A stretch of DNA of 37,992 nt from the NCBI RefSeq assembly GCF_000241265.1, contig NZ_BAEE01000015.1, positions 1-37,992 on the forward strand. The letters run 5' to 3'. The notes below the pieces were generated by a model. The model worked only from the letters and a program-made list of their open reading frames with translations. It had not been told where the DNA came from and did no database searches. This DNA is from Gordonia araii NBRC 100433 (GTDB lineage: Bacteria > Actinomycetota > Actinomycetes > Mycobacteriales > Mycobacteriaceae). The translations under genes were made by a program, and so were the position numbers. Shown here in pieces: positions 1-7,019 of the stretch (the first letter of the stretch is position 1; each line of letters starts with the position of its first letter).

Positions 1-191
1 ACCGACGACTCGATGTACTCGCGCAGCTTGGCGACATCGGCGTCGGTCAGATCCTTCGCGCGCAGATCCGGCGAGAGGCCGGTGGCGGCGATGATCTCCT
101 TCGAGGTGGTGCGACCCACCCCGTAGATGTAGGTAAGTGCGATCTCCAGCCGCTTCTCGCGGGGGAGATCCACACCGGCAACACGTGCCAT
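1..191 (-). CDS. rpsM: 30S ribosomal protein S13, 3' end outside window
   Basis: Encodes the N-terminal 63 residues of S13, a small-subunit head protein that contacts the 50S subunit and P-site tRNA. The protein begins [14 protein letters not shown] and continues with [10 protein letters not shown], the standard S13 start. The ATG is preceded by an AAGGAAA ribosome-binding site. The gene runs off the left edge, so the C-terminal half and any rpsK-rpsD-rpoA continuation are not visible. It follows infA and rpmJ on the same strand. The 173-nt gap back to rpmJ contains an inverted repeat (CAGAGG near 257-262 with CCTCTG near 215-220 on the minus strand), which may be a leader hairpin. I saw no convincing promoter there. 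Confidence 0.97.
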   Translation of the reverse strand, partial: MARVAGVDLPREKRLEIALTYIYGVGRTTSKEIIAATGLSPDLRAKDLTDADVAKLREYIESS

Positions 192-364
192 GTGTTCATT
201 TCCTTCTTCTTGTCAGAGGTCTGCTCCCAGTCCGCCCCGCTCACTGTCGGGCCCCGGCCTCTGATCCGGGGGTAGGCGGAAACTCGTCTGTCTCCGCTGG
301 TGCTGGAAGTTCGTCAGATATTCAGTTGTGCTGTTCGGCCAAGCGACCGGTGGAAGGGCGCTGC

Positions 365-478
365 TCAGCCCTGGCGCTGCTTGTGGCGCAGGTTTTCGCA
401 GATCACCATGACCCGACCGTTGCGGCGGATCACCTTGCACTTCTCACAGATCGGCTTGACGCTCGGCTGGACCTTCAC
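365..478 (-). CDS. rpmJ: 50S ribosomal protein L36
   Basis: A 37-residue L36 of the zinc-binding type, a small late-assembling protein of the large subunit. The protein starts [19 protein letters not shown] and ends NLRHKQRQG. The Cys-x2-Cys pair (CEKC), the later Cys of VICEN and the following His of LRHK form the usual zinc-ribbon ligand set, so this is the C+ form expected under zinc-replete growth. The start is GTG, chosen because AGGAG lies 8 nt upstream and the length matches the family exactly. It sits between infA and rpsM, the normal order in many bacteria. Confidence 0.96.
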   Translation of the reverse strand: MKVQPSVKPICEKCKVIRRNGRVMVICENLRHKQRQG

Positions 479-560
479 GTCAGCTTCTCCTGTTTCTTGT
501 CACGGGCGCCGCGGTACCCCGCACCGCCCGCTGCTGTTATCCCGGCGACGCCGGGAAGTC

Positions 561-782
561 CTACTTGTACCGGTAAACGATTCGTCCACGACCGAGGTCA
601 TAGGGCGAAAGCTCGACGACCACGCGATCCTCGGGCAGGATGCGGATGTAGTGCTGCCGCATCTTCCCGCTGATGTGGGCGAGAACCTTGTGGCCGTTCT
701 CCAACTCAATGCGGAACATCGCATTGGGCAGGGGTTCGACAACGCGACCCTCGACCTCGATGGCACCGTCTTTCTTCGCCAT
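561..782 (-). CDS. infA: Translation initiation factor IF-1
   Basis: A 73-residue IF-1, an S1/OB-fold protein that occupies the 30S A site during initiation. It starts [14 protein letters not shown] and contains the typical [20 protein letters not shown] core and RGRIVYR near the C-terminus. The ATG has GGAGG upstream. It is the first gene of infA-rpmJ-rpsM. A GC hairpin (798-810, 5-bp arms GGCCC/GGGCC) lies just upstream of the ribosome-binding site, and a good promoter candidate lies at 896-925. The last gene of the ten-gene GTPase/tubulin operon ends only 167 nt upstream on the same strand, so readthrough is possible. Confidence 0.97.
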   Translation of the reverse strand: MAKKDGAIEVEGRVVEPLPNAMFRIELENGHKVLAHISGKMRQHYIRILPEDRVVVELSPYDLGRGRIVYRYK

Positions 783-895
783 ATCCTCCGCGATCCCGGC
801 CCGAAGGGCCTGGTAGTACTCAGTGTTTCCAGTAGGCGGCAGGGACGACTCGCGAATGCATGCAAAAACGAGCGCGTCGTGCGCACCGACGTTCC

Positions 896-925
896 ATATT
901 ACGCGAAGGGACTGGTCCAATCCAA
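896..925 (-). promoter_or_regulatory. Candidate promoter of infA-rpmJ-rpsM
   Basis: On the minus strand TTGGAT (920-925) and TAATAT (896-901) are separated by 18 bp, an AT-rich -10 element in otherwise very GC-rich DNA. The predicted start near 889 would give a leader of about 105 nt. An overlapping TTGGAC at 915-920 is too close (13 bp) to serve as the -35. Called by motif only. Confidence 0.5.
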
Positions 926-949
926 TTCGGCGGTTTGTCCGACCGCGAG

Positions 950-1459
950 CTAGACCTTCACGCCCATCGAACGGGCGACAGATGCCAGATCGTCGTGGGG
1001 CTCGCCGCGCGCATCGATGACCCATCTGTCGCGGTCACGGCGCAGGTCGGCGTAGACCAGTGCCCGTTCCTCGGCGAAGATCCCCAGGTCACACCGCGCG
1101 AGCTGACCGGCACCGGAATCCCAGAGTTCGACGAAGCCGGCGGGGAACTGCCGGAACGGCCCCTCGCCTCCGTAGGAACTGACGGCGATCCGCACCCTCT
1201 CGATGTCCGGCGGCAGCGCGCCGGTGTCGACGGTCATCTCCTCGCGCCAGCCGCGGAACACCGCGGCGTCGGAGGTGAGCTTGATGGCCCCGTCGCAGGC
1301 GGACAGGTTGTTGAAGAAGACGAAGTCCTTGTCGGAGCGGACCACGCCGGTGCTCGGCAGCGCGAACGCCGCCAAGTCGAGATCCAGGTTGGCGACCGAC
1401 GGCGTGATATCCCAACCGACGCCGATGCTCACCCGTTGCAGGCCCGTCCGCGCGGCCAT
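950..1459 (-). CDS. TerD-family protein (operon gene J)
   Basis: A 169-residue protein matching the TerD domain over its whole length. Seen: IGVGWD near residues 12-17, the calcium-site pattern LDLDL (Asp26, Asp28), the hallmark [12 protein letters not shown] (40-51), a central strand region around FVELWD, and the C-terminal VYADLRRD...WVIDARG...[11 protein letters not shown]. TerD proteins are known as calcium-binding components of tellurite- and stress-response systems. Here TerD is the last gene of the ten-gene operon, 2 nt after gene I, with no TerB, TerC or TerZ genes alongside. It is therefore more likely an adaptor of the GTPase system than part of a classical ter locus. The start is the only ATG giving a normal TerD N-terminus. 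It is slightly shorter than typical TerD (about 190 residues). Confidence 0.88.
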   Translation of the reverse strand: MAARTGLQRVSIGVGWDITPSVANLDLDLAAFALPSTGVVRSDKDFVFFNNLSACDGAIKLTSDAAVFRGWREEMTVDTGALPPDIERVRIAVSSYGGEGPFRQFPAGFVELWDSGAGQLARCDLGIFAEERALVYADLRRDRDRWVIDARGEPHDDLASVARSMGVKV

Positions 1460-1461
1460 CG

Positions 1462-2079
1462 CTACCGACCGGCCCAGGGGTCGTAGGCCGCCGATGCCGT
1501 CGCCGACGCGTTGGCCGTGATCCGGGCGAACTCGCGCGACGGCGGCAGCCACAGGAATACGACGGCGAGGATCCCCGCGACGACCAGGGCGATGATCACC
1601 CACCCGCCCATCAGACCGAACAGCGACAGCGCGGCGAGCACGGTTCCCAGTGGTGCCGTCCACCCCGCTCCCCGCCACACCGCGTACCCGAAGCTCGCGT
1701 ACGCGAGCGCGAACAGCGCGGCGAGGACCACCGTGAACACGATCGCCGTCGTCGACAGATCGGCGACCTCGCGCCCGAGGTAGTAGACCTCGCCGCGTCC
1801 GTCCTGCGACATGGCACGGATTCCCAGTCCGGCCTGAACCAGGCAGAGCGCGGCGGCAACGGCGACGAACAGCAGTGCGCACCACACCGTGACGGGCGGC
1901 GAGGTGCGGGAGGTGACCGCGACGGGCGGCTGGACCGGCGGGCCGCCGAAGGGCGCCTGGCCGGGGTAGCCGCCGGCGGCAGGAGCGCCGTAGCCGGTCG
2001 GCCCGCTGCCCGGCTGGCCTGCCGGACGGGCCGGGCCGTGCGCGAACGGGTCGGGCCCGCGGAAACCAGGGTTATTCAT
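1462..2079 (-). CDS. Pro-rich N-tail four-TM membrane protein (operon gene I)
   Basis: A 205-residue protein I cannot assign to a named family. The first 50 residues are Pro/Gly-rich and presumably disordered, with a DPFA motif at 10-13. Four hydrophobic segments follow (about 54-75, 97-123, 129-147 and 150-170), then a short tail ending YDPWAGR. The layout resembles gene A at the other end of the operon (disordered Pro-rich N-terminus plus TM bundle), so the two may be partners or distant paralogues. Its ATG overlaps the GTPase stop by one base (TGATG), which implies translational coupling. TerD begins 2 nt after its stop. A role as membrane anchor for the GTPase/TerD part of the system is inferred from context only. 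Confidence 0.8.
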   Translation of the reverse strand: MNNPGFRGPDPFAHGPARPAGQPGSGPTGYGAPAAGGYPGQAPFGGPPVQPPVAVTSRTSPPVTVWCALLFVAVAAALCLVQAGLGIRAMSQDGRGEVYYLGREVADLSTTAIVFTVVLAALFALAYASFGYAVWRGAGWTAPLGTVLAALSLFGLMGGWVIIALVVAGILAVVFLWLPPSREFARITANASATASAAYDPWAGR

Positions 2080-3224
2080 CACACGCCTTCCACCAGAATG
2101 TTGTTGGCGGCCAACACCCAGCGCACCGGGTCGGTCACCCGGAACGGAGAGATGCCGCGGTCGCTGAGTTTCTCGCCCTCGGGCGCGGCGCCGAGCGCCG
2201 AGACGGCGAAGAACCGATGCTCGTACTGCCTGCCGGTGACCGGGTTCACCATCGTCGTGAGCGCCGGCCCGGCGTCGAGCCGGGTGAGCAGACTCCGCAC
2301 TTCCTCGTGCAACCGCAGCCCGTCGTCCTCGTCGTACGTCCGCGCCAGCAGACCGGGATCGCGGTTGTAGGCGGCACCGAGCTGACCCATCACCTGGCCC
2401 CACGCGCTGGCTTCGACGGCGGCCAGCGCCTGCAGCGCGTCGAACTTGGAGAGGATCACCGCGAGCTTCGGCGTCCCGCCGCTGATCAGGTTGGACACCG
2501 TGTGCAGGACCTGACGCGGGTCGCCGCCCACGTTCGACGAGACCGGGACGAGGTCGCGCAGCTGGTTGGCGACCTCCCCCACCCGCAACGGGTCGAACAT
2601 GAACAGCACGGCATCCGCGCGGGAGAAGAAATCCCAGGCAACGCCGCCGACATCGGCGGCTTCGAGGTCTTCGCCAGCGACGTCGCGGATCACCATGTAC
2701 TGCCGCACGCCGCCCCACTCGCCCAGGTTGAAGATGAGCGGATCGTGCTGATAGCTGCCGTGCAGCGAGGCGCGCGGAGTCGGCTGCAGGATGCCGCGCT
2801 CGGTGAACAGCGGTTGCTCGTACTCGTCGCGGAATCGCCGGACGGTCTCGTCGTTGGCCGGGAACACCTCGCGGTCCAATCGGGCGGCGAATCGCTGCAA
2901 CTGCTTGATGAGCACCGCGATGTAGACGGTCTTGCCGGTGGCGCGAGCCCCGGCCATGGTGATGGTGATGGCGTTGCCGAAGTACCAGTGCGGCGGCAGC
3001 ACGAAGTGGCAGATCGGGCAGGCGGCGTCGTACGGGCGGTCCGGTTTCGGCGGCCACTCCCCGTGCCACTCGTGGCGCTTGGCGGTCGACACCTTGCCCA
3101 TGCGCACCTCACGGCCGGCGTAAGCCGACGCCACCGGGTCGACGACCACCTGTGCGGGCTCGCGGTCCACCCACGCGAAGTCGTCCAGCCCGAGCGGCGA
3201 GAAGCAACGGGGGCACTTGGTCAA
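2079..3224 (-). CDS. Zinc-ribbon P-loop GTPase, DO-GTPase2-like (operon gene H)
   Basis: A 381-residue P-loop NTPase. An N-terminal treble-clef/zinc-ribbon-like unit is suggested by CPRC (Cys4, Cys7) and CPIC (Cys69, Cys72). The GTPase core shows a Walker A-like GARATGKT (92-99), a switch II-type DVAGED (Asp181-Gly184) and LSKFD (259-262) in the place of the NKxD guanine-specificity motif. The order and the shared zinc module fit the DO-GTPase2 (double-GTPase 2) family, proposed by comparative genomics as the switch of prokaryotic conflict systems. I infer that it cycles GTP with gene F as its partner. The start is TTG, chosen because TTGA overlaps the stop of gene G by 4 nt and places CPRC at the N-terminus. 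The same frame stays open far upstream only because of high GC. Confidence 0.82.
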   Translation of the reverse strand: MTKCPRCFSPLGLDDFAWVDREPAQVVVDPVASAYAGREVRMGKVSTAKRHEWHGEWPPKPDRPYDAACPICHFVLPPHWYFGNAITITMAGARATGKTVYIAVLIKQLQRFAARLDREVFPANDETVRRFRDEYEQPLFTERGILQPTPRASLHGSYQHDPLIFNLGEWGGVRQYMVIRDVAGEDLEAADVGGVAWDFFSRADAVLFMFDPLRVGEVANQLRDLVPVSSNVGGDPRQVLHTVSNLISGGTPKLAVILSKFDALQALAAVEASAWGQVMGQLGAAYNRDPGLLARTYDEDDGLRLHEEVRSLLTRLDAGPALTTMVNPVTGRQYEHRFFAVSALGAAPEGEKLSDRGISPFRVTDPVRWVLAANNILVEGV

Positions 3225-4198
3225 CGCGCACCCCCGGCGAGGCCGAGCGGGGCGAGCAGCTCCGCGACGACCCGATTCACGTACTCGGGCTGGGCGACGA
3301 GTACCTGTTGCGGGTCGGGTACCGGCGACAGGACGGCACCGCGCAGGCCGGCTCGCGCCGATACCGACTCCGTGAGGACCAGTGCCACCTGGTCGTCGGA
3401 CAGCGCGGCCGGAACGGCGTCGGTGACCACGACCGTGAGCGTCCCCGGAGCGGGCGCCACCCGAACGCCGCCGCTCAGCCCGTAGCCCGCGGCGGGCGCC
3501 TGTGCCAATGCCGCACCGACGTGCTCCCCGGCGAGCGGACCGGGAGGCGCGGCGGCGGGCCCGGCCATCCCGACCGTCACGTCCGGACCGCCCGAGATCA
3601 CGGCGCCGAGTCCGGCGACGATGTCGCCGGCGGCCGCCACCATCCCACTGGCGAATAGCCACGCCATCGACGCCGAGGTGTCGACGAAGAGCCGGACGGG
3701 CCGCGCCTGGCTCTCGTGTACGCGGTCGACCTTGAGCACCCCGCGGGTGGCGACCCGCGCCGCGGCCGCCACCGGCGGCAACGGGCTGTCCGGCAGGGTG
3801 AGCCGGGTGGCCACCTGAATGGTCTCGCCGGCTCCCGGTGACACGCTGGCCAGTTCGATGAAGCCCAAACCGGAGACGTCGCGTGGCGTCAACTGCGCGA
3901 TATCGGTCTCGTGATCGGCTGCGCCGTCGGGACCGATCGACACGTGCACGGTGGTGCCGGAGGCGAACAGGTCCGCGTGTGCGGGCACCGCCGCGACGAC
4001 GATCTCCTCGGTGACGCGGGGCAGGATCAGCATCGACGGCGAGGTCTCGACCACGCCGGCGGCCGGCTGCCCGCCCCGGGACCTGGCCACCAGGCGCACG
4101 CCGTCGGCGTTCGGCACCCCCGATACCGCGAGCCGTACCGCCAGCGGGCACCTGGCGAGCGTCGCCGCCGACTTTCCGTCCAACACATAGGTTGCCAT
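3221..4198 (-). CDS. vWA-like domain protein (operon gene G)
   Basis: A 325-residue protein without signal peptide or TM segment, so probably cytoplasmic. The N-terminal ~165 residues look like beta-sandwich (many short hydrophobic strands). A vWA-like alpha/beta domain follows with MIDAS motif DTSAS (Asp173, Ser175, Ser177) and the later strand TVVVTD carrying the second acidic residue. The third MIDAS residue (Thr) is not obvious, so metal binding may be weakened. Its ATG directly abuts the stop of gene F (0 nt) and its stop overlaps the TTG start of the GTPase by 4 nt. Genes F, G and H are thus translationally coupled and likely form one complex. vWA proteins normally bind partners through a divalent metal. 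The partner here is unknown. Confidence 0.75.
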   Translation of the reverse strand: MATYVLDGKSAATLARCPLAVRLAVSGVPNADGVRLVARSRGGQPAAGVVETSPSMLILPRVTEEIVVAAVPAHADLFASGTTVHVSIGPDGAADHETDIAQLTPRDVSGLGFIELASVSPGAGETIQVATRLTLPDSPLPPVAAAARVATRGVLKVDRVHESQARPVRLFVDTSASMAWLFASGMVAAAGDIVAGLGAVISGGPDVTVGMAGPAAAPPGPLAGEHVGAALAQAPAAGYGLSGGVRVAPAPGTLTVVVTDAVPAALSDDQVALVLTESVSARAGLRGAVLSPVPDPQQVLVAQPEYVNRVVAELLAPLGLAGGAR

Positions 4199-7015
4199 CT
4201 ACCCCAGACCTCCCAGTCCCGACGGACCGCGTCCCGAACCACCATTGGATTGTGCCCCGACCCCGGCGCGTGCCGCCCAGTCGGCCGCCCCGCGCCGATA
4301 GTCGGCGAAGAAGTACTCCGCGGCGTCCGCGTCGAGCGCGCGAACCACCAGCCAGCCCGCGTCGCGTAGACCGGCGATGTCGGACGGGCCCCGATAGCTT
4401 CCTTCGACGAGCCGCTGCTCGATCAGCCGTTGCGACCACGGTACGAGACCGCCCGACCCGTCGCGCAGCGACGGCGAGCCCAGCCCGTCCAACGGACCGG
4501 CCCCGGCACCCGGTACGCCCATCATGACGGTCAGTGCGTGCCCGGCGACCCACGCCGTGTCGAGCACCCATTCCTGCTCGGCGCGGCCCAGCTCGTCGAC
4601 GACCTGTTGGTAGATCGAGGGCATCCGCGCTTTCAACGCGGCACAGAAGGGAGTGCCCGGGTCGGCCCACGGGGCGGCACTGCTCTGCCCGACGACGAAT
4701 CCGGCCGCCGCCATGACGACGAGTTCCTCGGCGGCCTGCGCGACCCACGTGACCTCTCCGCCGGCCGGCGGGCGGCTTTCCGCCGAGGTCGCCAGGGCGG
4801 CGACCGCGGTGCACCAGCGATCCCGGTCGGTCACCCGCGCGGATCGCCTGGCCAGGCGCAACCAGGCGGCGGCGGCCAGCACGGGTGAAGCGGCATCCGG
4901 CATGTCGACGATGGCCTGCAACGCGTCGGACTCCACGTCGCCGTAGAAGACCAGCGAATCCAGGACCTGGGGCGGCACCCGCCCGGTGGACTTGGAGAAC
5001 TCGAGGAGGTCGGCGGCGGGTGGCCGCTGTTCGGCCACGATCGCCGACACCAGATCTCGGCAGTCCTCGTCGCCGAGCCGCTCGGAGCGCAGCGCGCCGC
5101 GGATCGCCTCGCTCGCGTAGTGGGCGCGCGCCGGTGCGGGGATGCCCAGCGCCCAGTCGCTGAGAACGGCGCGGGTGGCGAACCCGAACAGGTAGTCGTC
5201 ATCGGGCAGCGCCGGGTCCGGACACGCGTAGTTGTGGTCGGCGCTCACCGCACCGTAGAGCCACAGCGCGACATCGGAGGACAGCTCGGAGAGCCGGCCG
5301 ACGGCGTGGCGCGCGAACACCGGCCGGACCATGGTGGCACGTGTCGCCTCCGACATCTCGTCCGCGTCGAAGCGCTCGGACCAGCCGGGAGTGCCGATCT
5401 CGGTCAACCCGGTCCGGGCGACGACCGCGGCCAGCTCGTCGCGCGCGGTCGCGCGCTCGTCGTCGGGCACGGCCAGTCGCTCGATCAGTTCGGCGGTGCG
5501 CAGCGCGGCACGGGTCGCACCCGAGGGGTCGTCGGCGATCCGGCTGGTCAGTTCCGCGCAGCGACGACCGATCTGGTCGCGCGACTCTCCGAGCGACGCG
5601 GTGCGCACCGTGGGAACGGCGGCGAGGTCGCACCGGTCAAGCCAGGCGGAATCGGCCAGCGCGGCACCCAGCACGTACTGGGCCAACCGATCGGTCCCGC
5701 GACCGCGCGCGGCTGCCCGGGCAAGGCGCCGCAGCGCCTCGTCGGCGGTGGGCGGATGGGTGCGCAGGGTCTCGTCGACGAGAGCCGCCGCCCACGGCAC
5801 CTCGGTCAGGCCCGGCGGCGCATCGTCGACGATGACCGCGGCGGCGTCCGCGTGGAACTCGGCGAGTTCGGGCATTTCCAGGAGCGCGACGGCGATGGGC
5901 CATTCGGGTGCAATCGACGTGCCCGGGACGTCTTCGAACTGCGCGGCGATCTCGTCGCGGCGGCCGAAGACGCGCAGCGCGGTTTCCTCGTCGGCCAGCA
6001 CCGCCTCGGCCAGTACCGATAGCCCGGTGACCGGCACCGATCCCGCGGCGAGCCGATGCGCAGACCCCGGGTCGCCCAGGTAGGGCTCCTCGTGCTCGTC
6101 GACGACGACGTCGACCGCACCGTGAACTTCGCCGCGGCGATCCCGGGGCACCGCGACCAGGTGCAGGTCGGCCGCCGAGCCGGCGGCGACGGATTCCGGA
6201 GCGTCGTGCGTGCTCCACGAGAATCGCCGCGCACCGCCCGCGGTCAGAAAATGACTGATCGCCGCGATCCACGCGGCCGCGTGATCGTGGTCGTCGACAG
6301 CCAGGACGACGGGGCCGGTGGCGTCCCCGGACAACCGCGCCGCGACGGCGTCGAGCAACACCCGCGCGAGGCCCGTCCGGTCCCGCGCCGGGTCGAGGAG
6401 GAATCCGACGGAAGCCTCGGCAGACAGCGATGGATTGGGCGTGAGAGCCGGCGGGCTGGCGGGGAGAACGGCCGCCTTGACTTCTTCGGGACCGTACGGC
6501 CGCAGCCAGCCCGTCCACCGCCACAACTCGACGGGCCGGACCGCGTCGAGACCGGGGGCGGTAGCGGTTTCCGCGCCGAATCCGTCGGCCAGCACATGGG
6601 CGAACACGTTGCCCGGGCGCCCGGTGCCGTCGCGCCCGGCGTCGACGGTGTGCCAATACGCGGCCCGGTCGCCGGTGAACGAGTACACCAGCCGGGACGG
6701 ACGGGCTGCGATCTGCTCGGGCGTTGGGAATCCGGGCAGGACCGGCTCGAGGTCGAAGCGGGTGACGATGCGCGCGGTGAGGTCCTCGATGTCGCCGGGG
6801 GCGAGATCGCCCACGACCTGCTTGACCTGCCAGCCGCCACCCGAGCTGCGCTGGCCGGCGGCACCGCCGAAGGCCCCGCGTCCACCGGGCGCCCCGGCGT
6901 CGAAGGACGTGTAGGTGAACTGGGCATAGCGCCCGTCCTGGCCCGCGGCCGCCTCGGCGGGCCCGGCTACCAGTCCCGGCCGCGGCGTCGGCGAGCGTTT
7001 CGTCAGGTCGGCCAT
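4199..7015 (-). CDS. GTPase-associated protein 1 (GAP1)-like protein (operon gene F)
   Basis: A 938-residue soluble protein. After a ~50-residue Gly-rich lead there is an alpha/beta region. Its YAQFTYTSFD start and DRAAYWHTVDAGRDGTGRPG motif resemble the GAP1 N-terminal domain (type 2): an enzyme-like fold with conserved His and Gly residues followed by FAHVLAD. The remainder is long, helix-rich and Asp/Ala/Arg-rich, consistent with the GAP1 middle and C-terminal regions. GAP1 proteins are predicted obligate partners of DO-type GTPases, and the gene for such a GTPase lies two genes downstream. The biochemical role is unknown. ATG at 7015 was chosen because it lies 4 nt after the stop of gene E. 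In-frame codons upstream are read through the end of E. Assignment rests on motif memory, not a profile search. Confidence 0.7.
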   Translation of the reverse strand: MADLTKRSPTPRPGLVAGPAEAAAGQDGRYAQFTYTSFDAGAPGGRGAFGGAAGQRSSGGGWQVKQVVGDLAPGDIEDLTARIVTRFDLEPVLPGFPTPEQIAARPSRLVYSFTGDRAAYWHTVDAGRDGTGRPGNVFAHVLADGFGAETATAPGLDAVRPVELWRWTGWLRPYGPEEVKAAVLPASPPALTPNPSLSAEASVGFLLDPARDRTGLARVLLDAVAARLSGDATGPVVLAVDDHDHAAAWIAAISHFLTAGGARRFSWSTHDAPESVAAGSAADLHLVAVPRDRRGEVHGAVDVVVDEHEEPYLGDPGSAHRLAAGSVPVTGLSVLAEAVLADEETALRVFGRRDEIAAQFEDVPGTSIAPEWPIAVALLEMPELAEFHADAAAVIVDDAPPGLTEVPWAAALVDETLRTHPPTADEALRRLARAAARGRGTDRLAQYVLGAALADSAWLDRCDLAAVPTVRTASLGESRDQIGRRCAELTSRIADDPSGATRAALRTAELIERLAVPDDERATARDELAAVVARTGLTEIGTPGWSERFDADEMSEATRATMVRPVFARHAVGRLSELSSDVALWLYGAVSADHNYACPDPALPDDDYLFGFATRAVLSDWALGIPAPARAHYASEAIRGALRSERLGDEDCRDLVSAIVAEQRPPAADLLEFSKSTGRVPPQVLDSLVFYGDVESDALQAIVDMPDAASPVLAAAAWLRLARRSARVTDRDRWCTAVAALATSAESRPPAGGEVTWVAQAAEELVVMAAAGFVVGQSSAAPWADPGTPFCAALKARMPSIYQQVVDELGRAEQEWVLDTAWVAGHALTVMMGVPGAGAGPLDGLGSPSLRDGSGGLVPWSQRLIEQRLVEGSYRGPSDIAGLRDAGWLVVRALDADAAEYFFADYRRGAADWAARAGVGAQSNGGSGRGPSGLGGLG

Positions 7016-7019
7016 CGCA

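Noticed and set aside
541..555. Hairpin CCCGGC-GAC-GCCGGG as a terminator between infA and rpmJ
   Set aside because: Only a 6-bp stem with no U-tract, inside an infA-rpmJ unit expected to be co-transcribed.
950..1459. A classical tellurite-resistance locus
   Set aside because: Only a single TerD gene is present. TerB, TerC, TerZ and TerA are missing, and the neighbours are GTPase-system genes.
3225..4814. In-frame extension of the GTPase gene far upstream of its TTG
   Set aside because: It is the shifted frame of genes G and F, is Arg/Gly-rich, and adds nothing conserved. The TTG at the overlap fits the zinc-ribbon N-terminus.
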